Of a stretch of DNA of 64,000 nucleotides, positions 33,120-40,584 are shown one piece after another. A program made the translations under genes and the position numbers. Position 1 is the first letter of the stretch; each line of letters opens with the position of its first letter. The notes beneath the pieces were generated by a model. That model was not told the DNA's origin and searched no databases. It saw only the letters and a program-made list of their open reading frames with translations. Source of the DNA: Clostridiaceae bacterium Marseille-Q3526 (lineage in GTDB: Bacteria > Bacillota > Clostridia > Lachnospirales > Lachnospiraceae); the NCBI GenBank assembly GCA_018223375.1, contig JAGTTS010000004.1, positions 186,001 through 250,000 of the forward strand, given 5' to 3'.

Positions 33120-34121
33120 ATGAGAAAAAAATCATTGGCCGCATGGGCGGCAGCGGTTCTGGCAGTGGGAGCCCTGACAGGGTGCAGCAGCCAGAGTACA
33201 GGAGATAAAGCAGAAGAGACAACAAAGGCGGAAGCTTCCCAGGAGGCTGCGGAGGAGAGCACGCAGGCAGAGCAGACAGCGTTTATGGAAGACGCAGATC
33301 TTGTGATTGCAGGCGGCGATCCGGCCGGCATGGCGGCGGCGATTCAGGCAGTGGCAGAAGGAACCGATCCGGCCAAAATTTTAGTGCTGGGCAGCAGTGA
33401 AAAAACTCTGTCAGGAAGCTGCATGAACGCTTCCGATACAGAGGAGCAGTCTGACGCCGGAATTGAAGATACGGTGGACAGCTACATCGCAGATACCCTG
33501 GCAGCCGGAGGCGGAAAGGGCAATGAAGAGATGGCAGAGCATCTGGGCGAGGAGAGCCGGGCGGCTCTTGACTGGGTGCGTGATCTGGGCGTGGAGCTTT
33601 CCGGCGTGACTCAGAAGGAAGGATCCAGCGCAGCCAGAAGCTATGAGGCGGCTGGAGGAGAGGAGCTGGGAAGCCAGATTCAGACGAAGCTTCAGGAGAA
33701 ATTTGACAGCCTGAACGTTACCGTGGCAGAGGACGCAGAGCTTTCTAAGGTGCTCTACGGCGCCGACGGGGAGGTCACAGGCGTTCAGGTAAAAGACGCC
33801 GGCAAAGAGCAGGAGCTTACCTGCCGCTCCCTTATCGTGACAGACAGCGCTTACCTGGAGCTTCTGGGAGAACTGGGCGTTTCCTATGTGACGGACGAGA
33901 GCGGAAAGAACACAGGCCTGAACGTGGACAGCTGCGCCAACGCAGTTACGCCTGACGACGGCGAGATTCCCGGACTCTATGCAGCCGGAGACGCCATAGA
34001 AACCGCTCTCCACGGCGATAAGGCCCTGGAAGGGAACGAGCTGACAGGCGTGGTTGTATTCGGAACGACAGCTGGAACAGAGGCTTCCATTTACGCTCAG
34101 GACAACGCGCCCCAGCAGTAG
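33120..34121 (+). CDS. Lipoprotein resembling a reduced fumarate-reductase-type flavoprotein
   Basis: 333 aa. Signal peptide and lipobox LTGC (Cys22), then a Ser/Glu/Thr-rich linker, so it is anchored outside the cell. The rest resembles the FAD-domain halves of fumarate reductase/urocanate reductase proteins: DLVIAGGDPAGMAAAI at 60-75 and GEIPGLYAAGDAIE...LEGNELTGVVVFGTTAG at the C terminus. The dinucleotide motif has Asp67 in place of the third Gly, the FAD-ribose Glu is not evident (ILVLGSS), and the substrate-capping domain is almost gone. It may be a flavin-free pseudoenzyme or use another cofactor. Confidence 0.7.
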   Translation: MRKKSLAAWAAAVLAVGALTGCSSQSTGDKAEETTKAEASQEAAEESTQAEQTAFMEDADLVIAGGDPAGMAAAIQAVAEGTDPAKILVLGSSEKTLSGSCMNASDTEEQSDAGIEDTVDSYIADTLAAGGGKGNEEMAEHLGEESRAALDWVRDLGVELSGVTQKEGSSAARSYEAAGGEELGSQIQTKLQEKFDSLNVTVAEDAELSKVLYGADGEVTGVQVKDAGKEQELTCRSLIVTDSAYLELLGELGVSYVTDESGKNTGLNVDSCANAVTPDDGEIPGLYAAGDAIETALHGDKALEGNELTGVVVFGTTAGTEASIYAQDNAPQQ

Positions 34122-34141
34122 GAAATTAGAGCAGAGAAAAC

Positions 34142-34180
34142 GCCCTGCCCGCCGGATTTTATCCGGGGGCAGGGCAATTT
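34142..34180 (+). terminator. Terminator-like hairpin after the flavoprotein-like gene
   Basis: GCCCTGCCC (34142-34150) pairs with GGGCAGGGC (34167-34175), with inner CCGG/CCGG. A very stable stem, but only AATTT follows. Confidence 0.65.
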
Positions 34181-34231
34181 AGCGTCCAGCCGTCATATAC
34201 TGGAACCAAGAGGTCTGTCAGGAGTTTATCT

Positions 34232-34480
34232 ATGCGTCTTTCAGAAATGAAGCAAAAGGAAGTGATCAACATTAAGGACTGCAGCCGTCTGGGCTTTGTG
34301 GGGGACGTGGATATTGATATCTGCACAGGAAGAGTGACGGCCCTCATCATTCCGGGACCTGGATGTCTGTGGGGATTTCTGGGAAGGGAGAGCGAGTATG
34401 TGATTCCATGGCGGGACGTGAAGCAGATCGGGGACGATATCATTCTGGTGGAGCTGTGCAAAAAGGAGCAAAAAGGCTGA
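34232..34480 (+). CDS. YlmC/YmxH-family sporulation protein (PRC-barrel)
   Basis: 82 aa with the PRC-barrel core of YlmC/YmxH: MRLSEMKQKEVINIKDCSRLGFVGDVDID, then IIPGPGCLWGFLGRESEYVIPW. These small proteins are conserved in sporeformers and appear in the sporulation regulon of some; the molecular role is unknown. The promoter is not clear: TATACT at 34195 has no good -35 partner. Confidence 0.85.
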   Translation: MRLSEMKQKEVINIKDCSRLGFVGDVDIDICTGRVTALIIPGPGCLWGFLGRESEYVIPWRDVKQIGDDIILVELCKKEQKG

Positions 34481-34487
34481 AAACAGC

Positions 34488-34516
34488 TTGCATATCTTCC
34501 GGCAGTACGTTAAAAT
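34488..34516 (+). promoter_or_regulatory. Promoter of nrdR-yqeG-aroEK
   Basis: TTGCAT (34488-34493), 17-base spacer, TAAAAT (34511-34516), 32 bases before nrdR. Confidence 0.55.
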
Positions 34517-34548
34517 AAGGACAATATATCACACAGGAGGAAAAGAAT

Positions 34549-35004
34549 GTGAAATGCCCATTTTGTAATGCTTCTGATACAAAGGTGATTGACTCCAGAC
34601 CGGCAGACGACAACAGCTCTATCCGCCGCCGCCGTCAGTGTGAGACATGCGGGAAACGGTTTACCACTTACGAGAAGCTGGAGACGATGCCGCTGATGGT
34701 GATCAAGAAGGACAACTCCAGAGAGCTTTACGATCGGTCTAAGATTGAGGCCGGTATCCTTCATTCCTGCCATAAGCGTCCGGTTTCACCGCAGCAGATC
34801 AGCGAGACCATTGACGAGATCGAAAACCAGATTTTTAACAAGGAGGAGAGAGAAATCGAGACTTCTGCCATCGGCGAGCTGGTGATGGATAAGTTAAAGG
34901 ATCTGGATGAGGTGGCCTATGTGCGCTTTGCCTCTGTGTACAGAGAGTTTAAGGACGTGGGAACCTTCATGGAAGAGATCGGAAAGCTGTTGAAGAAGGA
35001 CTAG
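34549..35004 (+). CDS. nrdR: Transcriptional repressor NrdR
   Basis: 151 aa. N-terminal zinc ribbon (CPFCN...CETCGKRF), RRRRQC basic segment, then the ATP-cone domain (VIKKDNSRELYDRSKIEAGI). It represses ribonucleotide reductase genes when dATP is high. The start is GTG 34549, set by AGGAGG 8 bases upstream. No ribonucleotide reductase gene is in the window. The yqeG start is one base past its stop. Confidence 0.95.
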   Translation: MKCPFCNASDTKVIDSRPADDNSSIRRRRQCETCGKRFTTYEKLETMPLMVIKKDNSRELYDRSKIEAGILHSCHKRPVSPQQISETIDEIENQIFNKEEREIETSAIGELVMDKLKDLDEVAYVRFASVYREFKDVGTFMEEIGKLLKKD

Positions 35005-35005
35005 T

Positions 35006-35530
35006 ATGTTCAGAGCATTTTATCCGAAGGAATACAGAGACTCCGCCTATGACATTCCCTATGAGGATTTTTACAGACAGGGAATCCGCGGAGTGATTTT
35101 TGATATTGACAATACGCTGGTTCCCCACGGCGCGCCGGCGGATGATCGGGCGCTGCAGCTCTTTGCACGTCTGAGGAAGATGGGGATGAAGACCTGTCTT
35201 TTGTCTAACAATAAGGAGCCGAGGGTGGCCTCCTTTGCCGCCCAGGTGGATTCTCCCTATATCTATAAAGGCGGCAAGCCGGCGAGGGGCGGCTATGAGA
35301 AGGCTATGGCTCTGATGGGGACGGACAGACAGACAAGCCTGTTTGTGGGAGATCAGCTGTTTACAGACGTGTACGGCGCAAACAGGGCGAGAATTTACGG
35401 GATTCTCACAAAGCCTATCCACCCAAAAGAGGAAATACAGATTGTTTTAAAACGCCGTCTGGAAGCGGTGGTGCTGTACTTTTACAGAAGAGACTGCAGA
35501 AAGAGAGAGCGGGAAGCAGGGAAAGAGTAA
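35006..35530 (+). CDS. yqeG: YqeG-family HAD phosphatase
   Basis: 174 aa HAD hydrolase, subfamily IIIA. Motif I FDIDNTLV (catalytic Asp pair), motif II LLSNN, motif IV VGDQLFTDVYGA. B. subtilis yqeG lies beside aroE, as here. Substrate unknown; the adjacent shikimate enzyme makes a phosphatase step near aromatic synthesis a possibility only by context. One base after nrdR, six bases before aroE-aroK. Confidence 0.9.
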   Translation: MFRAFYPKEYRDSAYDIPYEDFYRQGIRGVIFDIDNTLVPHGAPADDRALQLFARLRKMGMKTCLLSNNKEPRVASFAAQVDSPYIYKGGKPARGGYEKAMALMGTDRQTSLFVGDQLFTDVYGANRARIYGILTKPIHPKEEIQIVLKRRLEAVVLYFYRRDCRKREREAGKE

Positions 35531-35536
35531 AGAAAG

Positions 35537-36994
35537 ATGACAGAGAGAGAAGAGATGAGGAAACAGCCGAAAGATTTGGAACGGATGATCCAGGCAGCGG
35601 AGTCTGTCAGAGGAACGGCCAGAGTCTGCGGGATTTTGGCGAATCCGGTGGAGCACTCCATGTCTCCCATGCTTCAGAATCTTTATGCGGAGAGCACAGG
35701 GACAGATTTGGTCTATGTTCCCTTTAAGGTCAAAGAGGAGGAGCTGCAGGCGGCAGTTTCGGGAGCCTTTGCCCTGAACATCCTGGGTATGAATGTGACG
35801 GTGCCCCACAAGCAGGAGGTGATGAAATACCTGGACGACGTCGACGAGGAGGCCAGGGAGGTCGGCGCTGTGAACACGCTGGTCCGGACGGAGCGGGGAT
35901 ACAAAGGATATAATACAGACGTTGAGGGCCTCAGAAGAGCTGTGGAGGAAGCCGGCTTTGCCGTAAATGGCAGGGACTGTCTTCTGATCGGAGCGGGAGG
36001 AGCCGCCAGGGCGGCAGTCTGTATGATGGTCAGGGGCAAGGCGGGAAGTATTACTGTGCTGAACAGAAGCCTGGAAAAGGCAGAGGAGCTGGCAGAGTAC
36101 GGAAACAGAATGGCAGGCAGAGATTTAATGAAAGCCCTCCCCCTTTCCCAGTGGAAGGAACTTCCTGGAAAACGGTATCTGGCCATTCAGTGCACCAGCG
36201 TGGGGATGCATCCGGCGGTGGACGCGGCTCCTATAGAGGACAGAGAGTTTTATCAGCTGATAGAGGAGGCTCTGGATGTGATTTACACTCCTGCGGAGAC
36301 GAAGTTTATGCACCTGGTACGGGAAGCAGGAGGCAGAGCGGTCAATGGACTGAAGATGCTGGTATATCAGGGAGCGGCCTCCTATGAGCTGTGGAATCCT
36401 GGCACAAAGATAGAGAAGGAAACCCTGGCCCTGGCAGAAGCCCTGATTCAGAAAAGGCTTCGGCCGGAACAGAAACATCTGGTTCTCATCGGCTTTATGG
36501 GAGCGGGAAAGACAAGCGTGGGAAAGGAGCTGGCAGAGTTTCTGGGCTGCGCTCTCTGCGATACGGATCAGGAGACAGAGCGCCAGGCAGGGATGGCGGT
36601 TTCAGAGATTTTCCGTCTCCAGGGAGAGGAGAGCTTCCGGAAAATGGAGACAGATACGCTGAGAAAGCTTCTGAAACAGACGGACAGGGACGGCGGCTTT
36701 ACCGTGATTTCAGCAGGGGGAGGCCTGGTTCTCAGAGAGGAGAACCAGAGGCTTTTAAAGGAAAACGCAGTGTGCGTCTATCTGAAAGCTTCTCCTGGGC
36801 AGATTTTGCACCGTCTTCAGGGAGATACCAGCAGGCCTCTTCTGCAGGGAGGAAATGTGAGAGAGAAGGTGGAAGGCCTGATGGCTGCCAGAGGGCCGGT
36901 CTACGAAAAAGCAGCAGATATCACGGTGAATACAGACGGCAGAACGCCAGGCGAAATCGCGCGGGAGATTGCGGCTTTTGCAAAAAGTAGTTGA
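35537..36994 (+). CDS. Fused shikimate dehydrogenase-shikimate kinase
   Basis: 485 aa, two complete enzymes in one frame. Residues about 25-300: AroE with substrate motifs EHSMSPMLQN, NVTVPHKQ, GAVNTLV, GYNTDVEG and the NADP-binding GAGGAARA. Residues about 310-485: AroK with P-loop GFMGAGKTSVGKEL, DTD, FR, and SAGGG. It would reduce 3-dehydroshikimate to shikimate and phosphorylate it to shikimate-3-phosphate, feeding AroA (59.9 kb). The reverse order and separate genes are the rule in most bacteria. No internal start is needed. Confidence 0.92.
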   Translation: MTEREEMRKQPKDLERMIQAAESVRGTARVCGILANPVEHSMSPMLQNLYAESTGTDLVYVPFKVKEEELQAAVSGAFALNILGMNVTVPHKQEVMKYLDDVDEEAREVGAVNTLVRTERGYKGYNTDVEGLRRAVEEAGFAVNGRDCLLIGAGGAARAAVCMMVRGKAGSITVLNRSLEKAEELAEYGNRMAGRDLMKALPLSQWKELPGKRYLAIQCTSVGMHPAVDAAPIEDREFYQLIEEALDVIYTPAETKFMHLVREAGGRAVNGLKMLVYQGAASYELWNPGTKIEKETLALAEALIQKRLRPEQKHLVLIGFMGAGKTSVGKELAEFLGCALCDTDQETERQAGMAVSEIFRLQGEESFRKMETDTLRKLLKQTDRDGGFTVISAGGGLVLREENQRLLKENAVCVYLKASPGQILHRLQGDTSRPLLQGGNVREKVEGLMAARGPVYEKAADITVNTDGRTPGEIAREIAAFAKSS

Positions 36995-37019
36995 AAAACG
37001 GCATATTATAGTATAGAAT
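36991..37019 (+). promoter_or_regulatory. Promoter of efp
   Basis: TTGAAA (36991-36996), 17-base spacer, TAGAAT (37014-37019); the -35 box overlaps the aroE-aroK stop. Confidence 0.6.
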
Positions 37020-37060
37020 AAAAAAGATAAAGAGAGATCATTCAAGGAGGAATATCATTT

Positions 37061-37618
37061 ATGGTATCAGCGGGCGATTTTAGAAACGGTATTACAGTGG
37101 AAATCGAAGGAAACGTATTCCAGATCGTCGAGTTCCAGCATGTAAAGCCAGGAAAGGGCGCTGCGTTCGTAAGAACCAAGCTTAAAAATATCAAGAACGG
37201 CGGTGTTGTGGAGAAGACTTTCAGACCGACAGAGAAGTTCCCGGCAGCCAGAATCGACAGAGTAGATATGCAGTATCTGTACTCTGACGGAGATCTGTTC
37301 CACTTCATGAACGTGGAGAACTTTGAGCAGGTAGCTCTTACAGCTGAGCAGATCGGCGACGCTCTGAAGTTCGTGAAGGAGAACGATATGGTTAAGATCT
37401 GTTCCCACAACGGCGAGGTATTCTCCGTAGAGGCTCCTCTGTTTGCAGAGCTTGAGATCACAGAGACAGAGCCAGGCCTTAAGGGAGATACAGCTACAGG
37501 CGCTACAAAACCAGCTACTGTAGAGACAGGCGCAATCATCTACGTTCCGTTATTCGTAGAGATCGGCGACAAGGTTAAGATCGATACACGTACAGGAGAG
37601 TATCTGTCCAGAGTTTAA
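37061..37618 (+). CDS. efp: Elongation factor P
   Basis: 185 aa, three beta-barrel domains. FRNGITVEIEGNVFQIVEFQHVKPGKGAAFVRTKLKN holds the loop with Lys32 (PGKGA), the residue that may carry a modification. It rescues ribosomes stalled on polyproline. AGGAGG precedes ATG 37061. No efp-modifying enzyme (EpmA, EarP) is seen nearby. Confidence 0.96.
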   Translation: MVSAGDFRNGITVEIEGNVFQIVEFQHVKPGKGAAFVRTKLKNIKNGGVVEKTFRPTEKFPAARIDRVDMQYLYSDGDLFHFMNVENFEQVALTAEQIGDALKFVKENDMVKICSHNGEVFSVEAPLFAELEITETEPGLKGDTATGATKPATVETGAIIYVPLFVEIGDKVKIDTRTGEYLSRV

Positions 37619-37670
37619 TGCAGATTCAGCAGATTTCTGCAGCGGACGGCTTGACTGAATAAAAGAATCA

Positions 37671-37720
37671 GGAACTGTTGTAAAATATCTTTCCCAGGGC
37701 TATTTTACAGCAGTTTCTTT
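37671..37720 (+). terminator. Terminator after efp
   Basis: GGAACTG-TTGTAAAATA (from 37671) pairs with TATTTTACAGCAGTTTC (37701-37717), about 16 pairs with two imperfections, then TTTG. Confidence 0.8.
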
Positions 37721-37822
37721 GTTTCCCGGAAGAATCCGGTATCAGAAGGCCAGGATACCTTTTCCTTCCATCATCAGATAGAAACATACAGATGAAAAGA
37801 CGCCTGCACGGAAAAGGGGGCG

Positions 37823-38593
37823 ATGGGGTTGTACGAGGAAATGAGAGAGAAGAACAGGCGCCAGCGTTCCGGGGAGGCCCTGGAAGAGGGGAGAGGCCGT
37901 CGGAGAAGGGAGCCGGAAGCATACGAAAGAAGAAAATTAAAAGAGGGACGGCGGCTTCGCCGCAGGAGAAGCAGAAGGACGTTTCTGGCTGCGGCAGCGC
38001 TGATTCTGTTTCTGTCCGGAGGAGCGGCGGGATGGTTTCTGAGAGGAAGCCTCATCAGAGAACCGGTGAATCCCTCGTCTGTGGAGACGCCTGAGTGGGT
38101 GACGCAGGATCTGCTCACGCTGAACGATTATTCCAGACCAGGCACAAAGCTTTCTGAGATCAACGGGATAGTAGTCCACTATGTGGGAAATCCCGGAACG
38201 ACAGCCCGGCAGAACAGGAATTATTTTGAGGGGCTCAAGGATCAGACAGGCTCTAACCGGATTTCGGTGAGCAGCAATTTTATTATCGGTATGGACGGGG
38301 AGATTATCCAGTGCGTGCCCATCGACGAGATGGCCTACGCGTCCAACACAAGAAATTCTGACACGGTTTCCATCGAGTGCTGCCACCCGGGAAAGGACGG
38401 CAGGTTTACGGAGGAGACCTACGCCTCCCTGGTGCGCCTGACGGCGTGGCTGTGCCGGGAGCTGGATTTAAAGCCCAAAGATGTGATCCGCCATTATGAT
38501 ATTACGGAGAAGGCCTGCCCCAAATACTTTGTGGATCATCCCGATGAATGGAAGGAGTTCCTGAAGGATGTGAAGGAAGCCATGAAGGAATAA
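37823..38593 (+). CDS. Membrane-anchored N-acetylmuramoyl-L-alanine amidase (PGRP/amidase_2)
   Basis: 256 aa. A very basic, Arg-rich cytoplasmic N terminus (about 1-50), one membrane helix (about 52-72), then an amidase_2 domain (about 100-250). The zinc ligands are visible: His in VVHYVGN, His in RHYDI, Cys in ACPKYF. It cleaves the amide bond between MurNAc and L-Ala outside the membrane. A TTG at 37829 is the better-spaced start after GGGGG, versus ATG 37823. Monocistronic after the efp terminator. Confidence 0.83.
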   Translation: MGLYEEMREKNRRQRSGEALEEGRGRRRREPEAYERRKLKEGRRLRRRRSRRTFLAAAALILFLSGGAAGWFLRGSLIREPVNPSSVETPEWVTQDLLTLNDYSRPGTKLSEINGIVVHYVGNPGTTARQNRNYFEGLKDQTGSNRISVSSNFIIGMDGEIIQCVPIDEMAYASNTRNSDTVSIECCHPGKDGRFTEETYASLVRLTAWLCRELDLKPKDVIRHYDITEKACPKYFVDHPDEWKEFLKDVKEAMKE

Positions 38594-38614
38594 ATGTCCC
38601 GCAGCTTTATAGTC

Positions 38615-38643
38615 TTGAACTTAGCGCAAAAATATTTTATAGT
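38615..38643 (+). promoter_or_regulatory. Promoter of argS
   Basis: TTGAAC (38615-38620), 17-base spacer, TATAGT (38638-38643), 64 bases before argS. No T-box sequence is present in the short leader. Confidence 0.6.
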
Positions 38644-38707
38644 ATATAGGAACATAGGATGCCGGGGATCGAGGCATCAGAAACACTGACAAGAAGGAGA
38701 CGAGATC

Positions 38708-40477
38708 ATGCAGAAGATGATTGATTTAATTGTAGCGGAGCTGACGCCTGCTTTTACTGCCTGCGGATACGATGAGAAATATGTGAAGGTCACAGTTTCC
38801 AACCGTCCGGATCTGTGCGAGTATCAGTGCAACGGAGCCATGGCCGCTGCTAAGGCATATAAGAAGAAGCCGATTGATATTGCAGGCGAGGTGGTGGAGA
38901 AGGCGAAGGAGAGCGCTATGTTCTCCGAGATTAACGCCGTTATGCCGGGCTTTATCAATCTCAGGATTGCGCCGGAGTACCTGGCTGGGTATATGAACCG
39001 CATGGCGGAGGATCCCAAGTATGGTCTGGAGGAGACGAAGGAGCCGGAGACCATTATCGTGGACTACGGCGGCGCCAACGTGGCGAAGCCTCTTCACGTG
39101 GGACATCTGCGCTCTGCCGTCATTGGAGAGAGCATTAAGCGCATCAGCCGCTATATGGGACATAAGGTAATCGGGGACGTGCATCTGGGCGACTGGGGCC
39201 TTCAGATGGGACTGATTATCGAGGAGCTTCACGACAGACAGCCAAATCTTCCCTACTTTGACGAGAACTTTACGGGAGAATATCCCAAGGAGCCGCCGTT
39301 TACTATTTCCGAGCTGGAGGAGATCTACCCGGCTGCCAGCGCCAAGTCCAAACAGGATGAGGCGTTCAAGGAGAGAGCCCAGGAGGCTACCTTTAAGCTT
39401 CAGAGCGGCTACGGTCCCTACCGCGCTATCTGGGAGCACATTATGAACGTATCCTTAAAGGATTTAAAGAGAAATTACGGCAATCTCAACGTATCCTTCG
39501 ATCTGTGGAAGGGAGAGAGCGACGCGCAGCCTTATATTCCGCAGCTGATCGACGACCTGATTGAGAAGGGATTAGCTTACGAGAGCCAGGGAGCCCTGGT
39601 GGTGGACATTGCTGAGGAGACAGATACCAAGGAGCTTCCTCCCTGTATCGTCAGAAAGTCTGACGGAGCTGCTCTTTACGCGACCTCTGATCTGGCCACC
39701 ATTGTCCAGAGAGAGCAGGATTACCATCCAGACCGCTATATCTACGTGGTGGACAAGCGCCAGGAGCTTCACTTTACCCAGGTGTTCCGCGTGGCTAAGA
39801 AGGCCGGCATTGTAAGTGACAAGACCAAGATGGTATTCCTGGGATTTGGCACTATGAACAGCAAGGACGGAGGCCCCTTTAAGACGAGAGACGGCGGCGT
39901 TATGCGTCTGGAGCGCCTGATTGCAGATATTAATGAGGAAGTTTACAAGAAGGTCCAGGAGAAGCAGAGAGTATCCGAGGAGGAGATGAGAAAGACAGCC
40001 GAGATGATCGGTCTCGCTGCATTAAAGTACGGCGATCTCTCTAACCAGGCTACCAAGGACTATGTATTTGACGTGGACCGCTTCATTTCCTTCGAGGGAA
40101 ATACAGGTCCACACATCCAGTACATGGTAGTCCGCATCAAGTCGATTCTTGAGAAGTACAGAGAACTGATGGGCGGAAGCTATACCCTGGTTCCTGTACG
40201 CCCGGCTTCCTCTGAGACGGAGAAGGCTCTTCAGCTGGAGTTATGCCGTTTCGGAGAGGTAGTTGAGACTGCCTTTGCGGAGACTGCGCCTCACCGTATC
40301 TGCCAGTATATGTACGATTTATCAGACGCGTTCAATAACTTCTATCTGGTTAACAAGATTATCGGCGAGGAGGATCGCGAGAAGCAGGCAGGCTTTATCA
40401 GCCTGATCAGCCTCACGAAGGACGTGCTGAACGCCTGCATGGATCTGCTGGGCATTGAAGCTCCGGAACACATGTAA
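38708..40477 (+). CDS. argS: Arginine--tRNA ligase
   Basis: 589 aa class I synthetase. N-terminal Add-1 domain (about 1-110), HIGH-type motif ANVAKPLHVGHLRSAVIG near residue 122, and the C-terminal DALR anticodon domain (about 470-589). As in most ArgRS, no canonical KMSKS is seen. AAGGAGA ribosome site before ATG 38708. Confidence 0.96.
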   Translation: MQKMIDLIVAELTPAFTACGYDEKYVKVTVSNRPDLCEYQCNGAMAAAKAYKKKPIDIAGEVVEKAKESAMFSEINAVMPGFINLRIAPEYLAGYMNRMAEDPKYGLEETKEPETIIVDYGGANVAKPLHVGHLRSAVIGESIKRISRYMGHKVIGDVHLGDWGLQMGLIIEELHDRQPNLPYFDENFTGEYPKEPPFTISELEEIYPAASAKSKQDEAFKERAQEATFKLQSGYGPYRAIWEHIMNVSLKDLKRNYGNLNVSFDLWKGESDAQPYIPQLIDDLIEKGLAYESQGALVVDIAEETDTKELPPCIVRKSDGAALYATSDLATIVQREQDYHPDRYIYVVDKRQELHFTQVFRVAKKAGIVSDKTKMVFLGFGTMNSKDGGPFKTRDGGVMRLERLIADINEEVYKKVQEKQRVSEEEMRKTAEMIGLAALKYGDLSNQATKDYVFDVDRFISFEGNTGPHIQYMVVRIKSILEKYRELMGGSYTLVPVRPASSETEKALQLELCRFGEVVETAFAETAPHRICQYMYDLSDAFNNFYLVNKIIGEEDREKQAGFISLISLTKDVLNACMDLLGIEAPEHM

Positions 40478-40507
40478 GAGCCATTAAAATAGGATGAATC
40501 AAATGAT

Positions 40508-40561
40508 GCGAAGCTGCTAAGATACAGGGAACTGTGTCCGGCAGCTTCGCCGCATATGCGG
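40508..40561 (+). promoter_or_regulatory. Long hairpin between argS and the SNF2 gene
   Basis: GCGAAGCTGC (40508-40517) pairs perfectly with GCAGCTTCGC (40541-40550), enclosing GATACAG GGAA CTGTGTC. A 12-base palindrome CCGCATATGCGG (40550-40561) follows directly. No T-run, so it is a poor classical terminator. Confidence 0.5.
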
Positions 40562-40584
40562 GAAGACAGGGGAAAAGGAGCGTC

